Shown here: in pieces, positions 7,487-15,796 of the stretch
Position numbering within the stretch: position 1 is the stretch's first letter
Layout of the letters: the number at the start of each line of letters is the position of its first letter
Assembly: GCA_963835085.1 (NCBI GenBank)
Contig: CAWIED010000002.1
Span: forward strand, 62,001 to 126,000
From: JBDIAG01 sp963835085
GTDB taxonomy: Bacteria > Actinomycetota > Actinomycetes > Actinomycetales > CAWJMD01
Reading direction: 5' to 3'
DNA: 64,000 nucleotides
The notes under the pieces: model-generated
Seen by the model: only the letters and a program-made list of their open reading frames with translations
Databases searched by the model: none
What the model was told of the DNA's origin: nothing
Translations under genes and position numbers: made by a program

Positions 7487-9180
7487 GACTTCAGCCAGGC
7501 CTGCGGTTCGGAAATCGATATGAGCTCACCCGCCCGATCGCCGTCGGCGGCATGGGCGCCGTGTGGGAGGCCACCGACACCACGCTGCGTCGGGCGGTGG
7601 CCATCAAGGTGCTCAAGCCCGAGCTGAGTAGCGACCCCACGTTTCTGGCGCGCTTTCGGGCCGAGGCCCGGCACAGCGGGTCGCTGTCGCACCCCAATAT
7701 CGCGGCCGTCTTCGACTACGGCGAGTCGTCCGAGCCGGGTGGGGTGGTCTCGGCCTACCTGGTGATGGAACTGGTGCCGGGCGAACCCCTCTCGCATGTC
7801 TTCCTCAACGAGGGGAGCCTGTCGCCGGAGTGGGTTCTCGACTTCATGGGCCAGGTGGGCTCAGGCCTGGCCGCCGCCCACCGGGCCGGCATCGTGCACC
7901 GCGACATCAAGCCAGGCAATCTGCTCCTGACTCCCGACGGTCGGGTGAAGATCACCGACTTTGGCATCGCGCGGGCGATCAATTCGGTGCCGCTCACCCA
8001 GACCGGCACGGTGATGGGCACGGCCCGCTACCTCTCCCCTGAACAGGCCACGGGCGAACAGCTCAGTTCCGCATCAGACATCTACTCGCTCGGTGTGGTG
8101 GCCTACGAGGCACTCACCGGCGAGACCCCCTTCCCGGTGGAGGGGCAGGTGGCGCAAGCCATGGCGCACGTCAACGACGAGCCGCCGCCGCTGCCCGAGT
8201 CCATCCCGTGGCCGTTGCGCGATCTCGTCATGCGCATGCTGGCGAAGTACCCGGAAGAGCGGCCGCGCAACGGCGCTGCCCTGGTGGCGGCGGTGAAGAA
8301 CGTCGCACGTCAGCTCCACGCGGGGGAATCGGGCACCGCGGCCACGAGCGTGCTCGCCCGGGAGCCGCGTGATGCTGCAGGTCCCAACGCACCCGGCACC
8401 CAGACGCCTGGTTCGAACTCCGGCTCAGACAGCGCCACAACCCTGCTCGGCGGGCCGGTGCACGGCGGCGCGCTCACCGGCGACCCGACCGTCGTGCAGC
8501 CGGCTTCCAGCGGTTCCTCGGCTTCGGCCGGTGCGCAGGCGAACCCCACTCGCGCCTTTCCCGCTACGTCGCCACGACCGACTGCCCAGCCGCCCGGACG
8601 AGGCACCGCGCAGCCACCCCCCGCCTCCTTCGGCTCGTCGAGCCGTCCCACCCCGGCCGGCCCACCTGCCGGCAGGCAGTCCCGTCCGGAGACGACGGTC
8701 ACTCCATCCTCGAAACCGCGCCGCCGCCGGATGAGTGGGCCGCTGCTGGCCCTCATCGCGCTGGTGCTGTTCGTGGCCATCGGTGCGATTGTGGCCAAGG
8801 CCCTTCAGTCGTCGAACCCCCCGCCCGTCGCGCCCACCGTGACGGTGACTCAGACCCAATCGAGCGCTCCCACCACGTCGCAGACGACACCTTCGACCTC
8901 CACGTCCAGCAGCACGACGCAGACGTCCACCGGCACGCCCACCACTGCCACGTCGAGCAGCAGTTCGTCGACTACCACGTCCAGCGAGACCGATACCGGA
9001 AGCGGCACCAGTACCAGCACCGGTACCGGCACTGGTTCCTCGGCCACCAATTCCACCGGATCGGCCGGCGGCACGGAGTCCGACGGGGCAACCCACGGCT
9101 CGCAAGGTGCCCTGGCCGGCAGTACTCCAACGCCGACCACTCCGCCGACAGCAACTCCGCCGAATGAGGGGAGCGCCTGA
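7483..9180 (+). CDS. pknA: PknA: Ser/Thr protein kinase
   Basis: This is a 565-residue Hanks-type receptor kinase. The kinase domain covers about 10-275, with the glycine loop GGMGAVWEA, catalytic K42, HRD with D141, KPGN and DFG at 159-161. A long Ser/Pro/Gly linker precedes a transmembrane helix at about 416-438 (preceded by RRRR). The extracellular part is a low-complexity Ser/Thr tail of about 110 residues with no PASTA domain, as in other PknA proteins. Likely substrates are division and wall proteins including FhaB. It overlaps pbpA by 4 bases and precedes pknB by 1 base. Confidence 0.94.
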   Translation: MRLQPGLRFGNRYELTRPIAVGGMGAVWEATDTTLRRAVAIKVLKPELSSDPTFLARFRAEARHSGSLSHPNIAAVFDYGESSEPGGVVSAYLVMELVPGEPLSHVFLNEGSLSPEWVLDFMGQVGSGLAAAHRAGIVHRDIKPGNLLLTPDGRVKITDFGIARAINSVPLTQTGTVMGTARYLSPEQATGEQLSSASDIYSLGVVAYEALTGETPFPVEGQVAQAMAHVNDEPPPLPESIPWPLRDLVMRMLAKYPEERPRNGAALVAAVKNVARQLHAGESGTAATSVLAREPRDAAGPNAPGTQTPGSNSGSDSATTLLGGPVHGGALTGDPTVVQPASSGSSASAGAQANPTRAFPATSPRPTAQPPGRGTAQPPPASFGSSSRPTPAGPPAGRQSRPETTVTPSSKPRRRRMSGPLLALIALVLFVAIGAIVAKALQSSNPPPVAPTVTVTQTQSSAPTTSQTTPSTSTSSSTTQTSTGTPTTATSSSSSSTTTSSETDTGSGTSTSTGTGTGSSATNSTGSAGGTESDGATHGSQGALAGSTPTPTTPPTATPPNEGSA

Positions 9181-9181
9181 G

Positions 9182-11065
9182 ATGAACGGTTCACAACAAC
9201 TGCTCTCCGGCCGCTACGAGGTGGGCAGGCTGCTCGGCCGCGGTGGCATGGCCGTGGTGCATCTTGGCCGCGATTCCCGGCTCGACCGGCAGGTGGCGAT
9301 CAAGCTGTTGCGCCTCGATCTCGCCGACGATCCCACCGCTCAAACCCGCTTTCGACGTGAGGCGCAGTCGGCGGCGGCGCTGAATCACCCGTCGATCGTC
9401 GCCGTGTTCGACACGGGGGAAGACGATTTCAACGGTGGCATCGGTGGCCCCACCGGCCATAACATCCCGTTCATCGTCATGGAGTACGTGCAGGGCATGA
9501 CCCTGCGCGAGATGCTGCGCGACAGCAGTCGCCGCGACGCCACGTCCACGATCGTTCTGCCGCCTTCGGGTCAGCCCACCGGCCCGCACGGGCTCCACGA
9601 TCGCGACCAAGGCATTCCGCTGCCGGTCGATCAGGCGGTCGGCATCACCGCTCATGTGCTCGAGGCATTGGGCTACAGCCACTCCCGCGGCATCGTGCAT
9701 CGCGACATCAAGCCCGGCAACGTCATGCTCACCCCGACCGGGCAGGTCAAGGTGATGGACTTCGGCATCGCCCGGGCCTTGGCCGACACCTCCGCCACCA
9801 TGACCTCCACGTCGACCGTGATCGGCACCGCGCAGTACCTGTCGCCGGAGCAGGCGCGCGGCGAACAGGTGGATGCTCGCAGTGACCTTTACTCCACGGG
9901 TTGCCTGCTCTACGAGCTCCTCACCGGACGCCCCCCCTTTGTGGGTGACTCGCCTGTTGCGGTGGCCTATCAGCATGTGCGCGAGCAGCCTCTGCCGCCG
10001 AGCGTCTTCAACCCGGCGGTAGGCGATGAGCTCGATCGTGTGGTGCTGCATGCGCTGGCCAAAGATCGCACTGCCCGCTATCAAACGGCCGAGGCGTTTC
10101 GGGACGATCTGCTGAATGCCCTGGACGGCCGGCCGGTGGACGCACCGCCCACCACGATCCTCGCGGCCCCGATGCTCGCCTCAGCTGCGCCGTCACCCGC
10201 GGCAGCGCCAACCCGGTCCACGCCGTACGAAGAGCTCGACGCCGAAGAGCCGCGCAAGAACCGGGCGGGGGCGTGGATCGCCGTCATCATCGCGCTGCTG
10301 GTGGTGGCTGGCCTCGGGTGGTTCCTCGCAGATCGCTACTTTGCGCAAAGCCCCACTATGGTGGCGGTGCCGACAGTCACGGGCATGCCGAAAGATCAAG
10401 CACGGCAGACCCTGGAGTCGTCCGGCTTCACGTATGCCGAAGGCAAGTCGGAGCCAAGCACGACGATCGCGCAGGACAGCGTCATCTCGCAGGATCCGAC
10501 CGCAGGCGCCCAGGCGGCGGCCAAGTCGAAGGTCACGGTCGTATTGTCCTCCGGGCCAGATTCAGTGGCCGTGCCCGACCTAGCAGGCAAGAGCCAGCAA
10601 GATGCGCGCACGGCCCTGCAGAACGCGGGCTTGAGCGTGGGCAACGTCGATACCGTCGACTCGCAGTCGGTGGCCAAGAATCTGGTGGTCGGCTCCGATC
10701 CGGCTGTCGGCGCGCAGCTGGCCAAGGGCACTGAGGTCAACCTGCAGGTCTCGAGCGGTCAGGTCACAATGCCCGACGTTACCGGTATGGCTTATCTTGC
10801 GGCGCGGGACAAGCTTGTGGCGCTCGGACTCAAGGTGAGGGCCACATACGTCACCTCTTCCAGGACGCCCTACACCGTCGTGTCGATGGATCCCGCGGCA
10901 GGCAGCGTCGACCAGGGCAGCACCATCACGCTGCAGCTATCGCGGCCTCCGGTGGTCACTCCCACCACCACCCCGCCGACTACTACCCCGAGCCCAACGC
11001 CCTCGCCCACGACCGACCCCAGCGAGAGCCCAACGGATTCACCCACCACAACGCCCGGAGACTGA
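9182..11065 (+). CDS. pknB: PknB: PASTA-domain Ser/Thr protein kinase
   Basis: This is a 627-residue receptor kinase. The kinase domain (10-275) has GRGGMAVVH, K41, HRD with D175 and DFG from D193. A transmembrane helix lies at about 364-385. Three PASTA domains follow, beginning near residues 393 (VPTVTG), 462 (VPDLAG) and 528 (MPDVTG), then a Thr/Pro tail. PASTA domains sense muropeptides or lipid II, and PknB controls wall synthesis and division. Mycobacterial PknB has four PASTA units, so three is slightly short. A hairpin terminator follows 6 bases after the stop. Confidence 0.95.
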   Translation: MNGSQQLLSGRYEVGRLLGRGGMAVVHLGRDSRLDRQVAIKLLRLDLADDPTAQTRFRREAQSAAALNHPSIVAVFDTGEDDFNGGIGGPTGHNIPFIVMEYVQGMTLREMLRDSSRRDATSTIVLPPSGQPTGPHGLHDRDQGIPLPVDQAVGITAHVLEALGYSHSRGIVHRDIKPGNVMLTPTGQVKVMDFGIARALADTSATMTSTSTVIGTAQYLSPEQARGEQVDARSDLYSTGCLLYELLTGRPPFVGDSPVAVAYQHVREQPLPPSVFNPAVGDELDRVVLHALAKDRTARYQTAEAFRDDLLNALDGRPVDAPPTTILAAPMLASAAPSPAAAPTRSTPYEELDAEEPRKNRAGAWIAVIIALLVVAGLGWFLADRYFAQSPTMVAVPTVTGMPKDQARQTLESSGFTYAEGKSEPSTTIAQDSVISQDPTAGAQAAAKSKVTVVLSSGPDSVAVPDLAGKSQQDARTALQNAGLSVGNVDTVDSQSVAKNLVVGSDPAVGAQLAKGTEVNLQVSSGQVTMPDVTGMAYLAARDKLVALGLKVRATYVTSSRTPYTVVSMDPAAGSVDQGSTITLQLSRPPVVTPTTTPPTTTPSPTPSPTTDPSESPTDSPTTTPGD

Positions 11066-11070
11066 GCCGG

Positions 11071-11098
11071 CCTGTCGTTGCCAATGACCAACGACAGG
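11071..11098 (+). terminator. Hairpin terminator after pknB
   Basis: CCTGTCGTTG (11071-11080) pairs perfectly with CAACGACAGG (11089-11098) around an 8-base loop, directly after the pknB stop. There is no long T run, as is common in high-GC actinomycetes. It closes the fhaA-pknB operon. Confidence 0.7.
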
Positions 11099-11221
11099 GG
11101 CGTCACGTCTCGACCGATGGGCCTTGGATGAGTACCTGGAGCGCCACGCCGGGTGATGCCGGTGATGCCGGTGTTCATCCGAGTCGATGCGGACGACTTC
11201 CCTCTTTGCGCGTGCAGGTTC

Positions 11222-11261
11222 AGGATATCCTAGAACTCCAGGTCATGTTTCGTAGATATCC
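11222..11261 (+). promoter_or_regulatory. Possible VapB operator pair
   Basis: The palindrome AGGATATCCT (11222-11231) lies upstream of the antitoxin start. A second GATATCC occurs at 11255-11261. The two GATATCC cores are 31 bp apart, about three helical turns. VapB-VapC complexes usually bind such paired sites to repress their own promoter. The assignment is an inference from position and spacing. Confidence 0.45.
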
Positions 11262-11271
11262 AGGATGGGTC

Positions 11272-11490
11272 ATGAGTGCGAAGAAGACGCCGGTAGAACT
11301 CGACGAGGAAGCGCTGGCCGCTGCGGCTAGGGCGTTGGGTACTACCACGAAGAAGGACACCGTGAACGGAGCTCTGCGAGAAGTAGGACAACGACTGCGT
11401 CGACTGCAAGCCCTCGATGAACTCGGAGCGATGGCTGATCGCGGTGACTTCGATGACTTTGTTGGCCACAAGGCGGCTTACCGGCCGTGA
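11272..11490 (+). CDS. vapB: VapB-type antitoxin
   Basis: This 72-residue protein resembles type II VapB antitoxins of the actinobacterial group. It has a basic start, then VELDEEALAAAARALG with TTTKKDTVNGAL, giving a ribbon-helix-helix-like DNA-binding part. The C-terminal tail (RLQALDELGAMADRGDFDDF) would wrap the toxin. ATG at 11272 is preceded by CCAGGA. Its stop overlaps the toxin start (GTGA), the classic antitoxin-toxin arrangement. Confidence 0.88.
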   Translation: MSAKKTPVELDEEALAAAARALGTTTKKDTVNGALREVGQRLRRLQALDELGAMADRGDFDDFVGHKAAYRP

Positions 11491-11897
11491 GCGCGGCGAG
11501 GTTCCTGATCGACACGTCGGGCCTATTTCGGATCTTGACGGCGGAGCACCGCAGTGCATGGGCCGACTTCTTGTCCTTTGGTGTCATCGCAGTATGTCCC
11601 GTGGTTGAGCTGGAGTTCTTGTACTCGGCCCGATCGCTGGGGGACAGACTGCAAAAGCAACGATTGTTGCGGGAGCTCTTCACGTGGGTGCCGATGAGTG
11701 AGTCCGCCTACGAGCGCGCCCATGAGGTGCAGCAGGCGTTGACCGAGCGAGGTGCGCATCGTTCTGCGGGAGCCGTGGATCTGCTGATCGCCGCGACGGC
11801 TGAGCGGGCGCGGCTCATCGTCCTGTCGGATGACAAGGACTTCGACGTGATCTCCGCAGTCACGGGACAACCTGTCCGGCGAGTCACCTCGCTGTGA
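11487..11897 (+). CDS. vapC: VapC-type PIN-domain ribonuclease toxin
   Basis: This is a 136-residue PIN domain. The acidic metal-binding residues are visible: D9 (LIDTS), E41 (PVVELEF), D98 (GAVDLLIAA) and the D115/D116/D118 group (LSDDKDFD). VapC toxins cut tRNA or rRNA at specific sites; which RNA is cut here cannot be read from sequence. GTG at 11487 overlaps vapB by 4 bases. All catalytic acids are present, so the toxin should be active. Confidence 0.92.
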   Translation: MSAARFLIDTSGLFRILTAEHRSAWADFLSFGVIAVCPVVELEFLYSARSLGDRLQKQRLLRELFTWVPMSESAYERAHEVQQALTERGAHRSAGAVDLLIAATAERARLIVLSDDKDFDVISAVTGQPVRRVTSL

Positions 11898-12116
11898 CCG
11901 GACATCGCCGTTCGCCTAGGGCGACGCATGCAGGGTCGGGATCAGCTCAGACCCGGTTGGATAAGCGGTTCGATTCCGCGCGCTATGGCAATGCCCCGCG
12001 GGGCGGGGCATCGACATAGTCGCCGGAAACCTCGACCTCCGTGCCCTCTCACACACACCCATTCCCCCGCGAATCGCCCGTTGTCGCGCGGGCCGATGCC
12101 TGTAGCCGGTTGATTA

Positions 12117-12139
12117 GCGCCCGGTCGCATAGCGGGCGC
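12117..12139. terminator. Hairpin in vapC-amidotransferase gap
   Basis: GCGCCCG (12117-12123) pairs with CGGGCGC (12133-12139) around a 9-base loop. It lies downstream of the convergent ends of vapC (plus) and the amidotransferase gene (minus, ending at 12190). It could serve either. The rest of 11898-12189 shows nothing I recognise. Confidence 0.4.
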
Positions 12140-12189
12140 GGCCATTCGCCTGCGCAACCTGCCGCGGATGCCAGCCGGCCGGAAACCGA

Positions 12190-12819
12190 CTACGGAGCGC
12201 TAGTGACCAGCGGTGCCAGGCCAGCGCTGCGCTCGACGGCCAGGACGTCCCCGGTGACCGCGAGCCAGTTGGCGAACAGCCGGTGTCCGCCTTCAGTGAG
12301 CACCGATTCGGGGTGGAACTGCACTCCGAACAGGGGCAGCTTGGTGTGCTGCAGGCCCATCACCACGCCGCCCGACGTGCTGGCAGTCACCACCAGCTCG
12401 GCCGGCACGCTGCTTCGCACCACGGCCAGCGAGTGGTACCTCGTGGCGGTGAATGGGTCGGGAAGGCCCGCCAGTACGCCGGCGCCCTCGTGGTGCACCT
12501 GGCTCGTCTTGCCATGCATGAGCTCCTCGGCATGGGTGACGACTCCACCAAACACTTCCGCCAGGGCTTGATGCCCGAGACACACGCCCAGCATCGGCAC
12601 GCCGGCCTCCGCGCATTCGCTGATCATGGCCTCGCTGACTCCCGCCTGCGCCGGTGTGCCGGGGCCGGGTGACAGCAGCACGCCGTCGACGTCGCGAGCG
12701 GCTGACGCGGCCACCGCGTCGTTGCGCACGACGGTGCACGTGGCGCCCAGCTGCTCGAGATAGCCCACGATCGTGAAGACAAAGGAGTCATAGTTGTCGA
12801 CGACGAGGATGTGGCTCAC
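12190..12819 (-). CDS. pabA: Glutamine amidotransferase, TrpG/PabA type
   Basis: This 209-residue class I glutaminase subunit supplies ammonia to anthranilate or aminodeoxychorismate synthase. The catalytic triad is C80 (GVCLGHQ), H169 and E171 (FHPES). The N-terminus ILVVDNYDSF and the oxyanion segment LSPGPGTP fit the family. GTG at 12819 is chosen because family members begin just before ILVVDNYDSF. No synthase subunit is adjacent. Location beside crgA and pknB is the usual actinobacterial site for this stand-alone amidotransferase. Confidence 0.88.
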   Translation of the reverse strand: MSHILVVDNYDSFVFTIVGYLEQLGATCTVVRNDAVAASAARDVDGVLLSPGPGTPAQAGVSEAMISECAEAGVPMLGVCLGHQALAEVFGGVVTHAEELMHGKTSQVHHEGAGVLAGLPDPFTATRYHSLAVVRSSVPAELVVTASTSGGVVMGLQHTKLPLFGVQFHPESVLTEGGHRLFANWLAVTGDVLAVERSAGLAPLVTSAP

Positions 12820-13059
12820 ACAAGCGAGCCTAACCCGCTCTGCCCGAGACCGTGGGTCGGCATTGGTCGTCCCGCGTGGCATTCCCGTAACGGACACCCC
12901 CATCTCGATCGGGAGACAAGAAGGGCAGTGGGGGTTCGCACTGGGCGGCTACCCTGGAGCACGAGCCAACCGACGGTCACCCGATTTGTGCCGTCGGTCC
13001 ACCCGAACGACAGGTGTCGCGGTGGGAACCGCACACACCGGCAACCGAAGGAGCCCGCC

Positions 13060-13323
13060 ATGCCCGAGTCCCGGATTCGCAAGAAGGCCAACTACACCGC
13101 ACCCCCCGCCAAGTCGGGCGGCGCCAAGGTCAACCCCCCGTGGTTCATCCCGGTCATGTGCGCGCTGTTCATCATCGGCCTGGCCTGGATCGTGGTCTTC
13201 TACGTCACCAGCGGCACCTACCCGCTGGACAACATCAAGGGCTGGCACGTGGGCAACTGGAACCTCGTCGTCGGCTTCGGGATCATCATGATCGGGTTCG
13301 GCATGACCACCCGCTGGCGCTGA
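13060..13323 (+). CDS. crgA: CrgA: cell division protein
   Basis: This 87-residue membrane protein begins with a basic tail (MPESRIRKKANYT) and has two hydrophobic helices at about 29-51 and 67-82. The pattern PPWF(I/V)P and GNWNLVVGFG is typical of CrgA. In mycobacteria and streptomycetes it interacts with FtsZ, FtsI and FtsQ and coordinates septation. ATG at 13060 follows GAAGGAG. Confidence 0.93.
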   Translation: MPESRIRKKANYTAPPAKSGGAKVNPPWFIPVMCALFIIGLAWIVVFYVTSGTYPLDNIKGWHVGNWNLVVGFGIIMIGFGMTTRWR

Positions 13324-13364
13324 GCTCGCACGGCGAACTACATCGACGTAATTCATCCCCACCT

Positions 13365-13385
13365 TGTGGATAACTCTGTGGATAT
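13365..13385. promoter_or_regulatory. DnaA-box pair outside oriC
   Basis: A perfect DnaA box in reverse orientation, TGTGGATAA, lies at 13365-13373. A one-mismatch box TGTGGATAT follows at 13377-13385. They sit in the short gap between the convergent crgA and rhomboid-like genes, so a promoter role is unlikely. DnaA titration is possible. Confidence 0.5.
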
Positions 13386-14168
13386 CTAGCTGAAAACCGC
13401 CACCACGCCCAGCAGTAGTAGCAAGCCGAGCAGTCCACCCCATTGCCCAAGGCTTCGCCGTTCCCTCGGCGCGTAGGCCAGCACCGCAGCGGCAGCCGCG
13501 CCGAACCCGAGGCAACCGACCAGCGCCGGCCAAGGCGTGAAGATGACAGTAAGAACCAGCAGGGCCCAGGCCATCCAATGCACGGACGGGGAACGCCCCT
13601 GACGTCTGGCCAAGACGAACCAGGCCGCGGCCAAGCCGACTGTGGGGCCTGCGATGCCAAACAACGTGGCATTCGGGGCGCTGACCAACCCGAAGACGAC
13701 CGAACCGCCCAGGGTCGATACCAGCCAACAGGCCAGGAAGCGTGACCGGCCGAGCAGCGCTTCACATTCGCGACCCAGCAGATACAGCACCACTAGCGCG
13801 ATCAAGGGGGCAAACGTGCCGCCACCCACGACCGCATAGCTGACGTACCGCCACGGCTCGGCGCCACCTGCCCCTGGCGCGAACACCAAAACATCGAGCA
13901 ACCGCCTGGTAGCCGGGACAAAACTCGCCAGCAGCGTGAGCAGGCCGATCGCCACCAGCGTTGTGGTGACGATCGGCGGCCCGGCCCTACCAGCCGTGCC
14001 CCCGAACGCTGTGGTGGGCTGTCGGATCGACCTCCCGGCCGACTTCACACAGTCAGGGCATTGAAATCCGACCGCCGCCGGAATTTGACAGTCGGGACAG
14101 ATCGGCCGCGAGCACCGCTGGCAGGAGATGAATGCCTCCGTGCCAGGGTGCCGCGCGCATTCGGTCAT
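13386..14168 (-). CDS. Rhomboid-family membrane protein, catalytically inactive
   Basis: This 260-residue protein has an N-terminal zinc-ribbon-like module (C4, H7, C16, C19, C24, C27, C37, C40). Six hydrophobic helices follow, with the WRYVSYA and STLGGSVVFG patterns of actinobacterial rhomboids. The GxSG serine motif is missing: LFGIAG at 169-174 either puts Pro165 or Ala173 where serine should be. The helix that normally holds the catalytic His reads PALVGCLGFG. It therefore looks like a pseudoprotease. Its start overlaps the cyclophilin stop by 3 bases, so the two are translationally coupled. Confidence 0.8.
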   Translation of the reverse strand: MTECARHPGTEAFISCQRCSRPICPDCQIPAAVGFQCPDCVKSAGRSIRQPTTAFGGTAGRAGPPIVTTTLVAIGLLTLLASFVPATRRLLDVLVFAPGAGGAEPWRYVSYAVVGGGTFAPLIALVVLYLLGRECEALLGRSRFLACWLVSTLGGSVVFGLVSAPNATLFGIAGPTVGLAAAWFVLARRQGRSPSVHWMAWALLVLTVIFTPWPALVGCLGFGAAAAAVLAYAPRERRSLGQWGGLLGLLLLLGVVAVFS

Positions 14169-14695
14169 TCCTCGATAGTGATCCCGGTGATGGCGATGTC
14201 GTCGACCGGACGGTCGCCGGGGCCGGTGCGGGTGGTGGCGATCTTGTCGACGACCTCGCGGCTGGCCTGATCGGCGACTTCACCGAAGATCGTGTGCTTG
14301 AGGTTCAAGTGCGGGGTGGGCGTAACGGTGACGAAGAACTGCGAACCGTTGGTGCCCTTGCCGAACCGCTTGCCCGCATTGGCCATAGCCAGCAGGTAGG
14401 GGCGGTTGAAGACGAGCTCGGTGGTGACCTCGTCGTCGAACTCGTACCCGGGCCCGCCGGTGCCAGTGCCCAACGGACAGCCGCCTTGGATCATGAACCC
14501 GTCGATCACGCGGTGGAAGACAAGACCGTCATAGAAGGGCTCGCTCTTCTTGGCACCGGTACGTGGGTCTTTCCACTCCTGAGTGCCGTTGGCCAGGCCG
14601 ACGAAGTTGCGCACCGTCTTCGGTGCCTGGTTGGGGAACAATTCGAGCCGGATGTCGCCGGCTGAGGTATGCATGGTTGCGAACATGAGACTCAT
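14165..14695 (-). CDS. ppiA: Peptidyl-prolyl cis-trans isomerase (cyclophilin)
   Basis: This 176-residue cyclophilin-type isomerase speeds folding by turning Xaa-Pro bonds. Family motifs are FHRVIDGFMIQGG, with the catalytic Arg, then GxGGPGYEF, NGSQFFVT and the HLNLKHTIFGEV end. No signal peptide is seen, so it is cytoplasmic, like mycobacterial PpiA near the origin. ATG at 14695 matches family length; an upstream extension of 23 residues has no support. Confidence 0.94.
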   Translation of the reverse strand: MSLMFATMHTSAGDIRLELFPNQAPKTVRNFVGLANGTQEWKDPRTGAKKSEPFYDGLVFHRVIDGFMIQGGCPLGTGTGGPGYEFDDEVTTELVFNRPYLLAMANAGKRFGKGTNGSQFFVTVTPTPHLNLKHTIFGEVADQASREVVDKIATTRTGPGDRPVDDIAITGITIEE

Positions 14696-14878
14696 CCTGT
14701 CACGACCCCCCGACAAGGGGTGAGTCGCCGCTACCGGTCCGTCTTGTCCGGTGTAGCAGGACAAACCACGCTAGTTATCACCAAGTCGTTACCAAATGTG
14801 GGCAGTTGTCAGCGAACAGGGCAAGATGGGACGTGTCGCATTCCGCCCGGGGATTCCGGGCCCAGAGGGGAGGACCCT

Positions 14879-15670
14879 TTGTTCTGTAAGAAGTCCCGCA
14901 GCGAGAAGGCAACCGAGGCGGCGCGTCAACAGGCAGCCGCCCTCCGCGAGAAGGCGGCACCGTTGGCTGGTGCCGCGAGCGGGGCCGCTCTCGCTGCCGT
15001 GTCGAATGCCCGCGACTGGGCTACCCCGCGGCTCGAGCGAGCCCGCGACCGAGGCGTCGAGCGCGCCGCACCGCACCTGGAGAGCGCCGCCAAGGCGCTG
15101 GGCCCCAGGGTGGACGAAGTGCACGACAGATTGGTCGACGAGTTGCTGCCCAAGGTGGTCGCCGTAGTGAACGCTGCAGCAGATGCCGCCGCCGACCGGG
15201 CGCACGAAGCGCAAAAGGTCAGCCACGCCCAACTCGACAATGTCGCCCACACAGTGTCGACGACGATCGCGCCTAAGAAGCGGAAGTCGGGCGGCTTTGC
15301 ACGCTTTCTGCTCATCTTCAGCGGACTTGCGGCCGCCGGCGGCGCCGGTTACGCCGTCTGGAAGCGCAGGAGCACCTCCATCGAAGACCCGTGGGCCAGT
15401 GCGGCGGCACCTCGCGTCACTCCGAGCCCGACCAGCGCGCCGGTGACCCCACCCGTCAAGCCAGCCGACAAGGTGGCTGATGCCAAGGTCGCCGACAGCC
15501 AGACGGCTGCGGCTGAAGCCGACACAGCGGCTGCCGAGGCACTCTCGAGCGACAATGTCGAGTCTGCAACCGACAAGAAGAGTGACCCGCTGGCCAAGGA
15601 GGCTCCGACCGACCGCAAGCCGGGTGAGGTCGCCCCGCCGAAGACCGACCCGAGTTCCGGCGACAACTGA
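14879..15670 (+). CDS. DUF5324-like membrane protein
   Basis: This 263-residue protein starts at TTG 14879, 5 bases after AGGGGAGG. Residues 1-135 form an Ala-rich amphipathic helix region. A helix at about 140-160 (LLIFSGLAAAGGAGYAVW) is followed by KRRS and an Asp/Ala/Pro-rich tail. The layout (helical start, TM, then a conserved short IEDPWA segment) resembles DUF5324 proteins encoded near the origin of streptomycetes and relatives. The function is unknown. The tail lacks a fixed fold. Confidence 0.7.
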   Translation: MFCKKSRSEKATEAARQQAAALREKAAPLAGAASGAALAAVSNARDWATPRLERARDRGVERAAPHLESAAKALGPRVDEVHDRLVDELLPKVVAVVNAAADAAADRAHEAQKVSHAQLDNVAHTVSTTIAPKKRKSGGFARFLLIFSGLAAAGGAGYAVWKRRSTSIEDPWASAAAPRVTPSPTSAPVTPPVKPADKVADAKVADSQTAAAEADTAAAEALSSDNVESATDKKSDPLAKEAPTDRKPGEVAPPKTDPSSGDN

Positions 15671-15685
15671 GATCTACCAACTGAG

Positions 15686-15720
15686 CAAGCGGTCCGAATC
15701 CGAGCGGTTCGGGCCGCTTG
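15686..15720 (+). terminator. Rho-independent-type terminator after the DUF5324-like gene
   Basis: CAAGCGGTCCGAA (15686-15698) pairs with TTCGGGCCGCTTG (15708-15720), with one G-T pair and a 9-base loop. It is followed by TCATTTCT. It begins 16 bases after the stop codon. Confidence 0.8.
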
Positions 15721-15796
15721 TCATTTCTACTGGGCTGACTCTCCACGAGCGTGCAGCCGTCGAGTCTGTGTAGAAGTCACCACTGCACAGAGCGGT

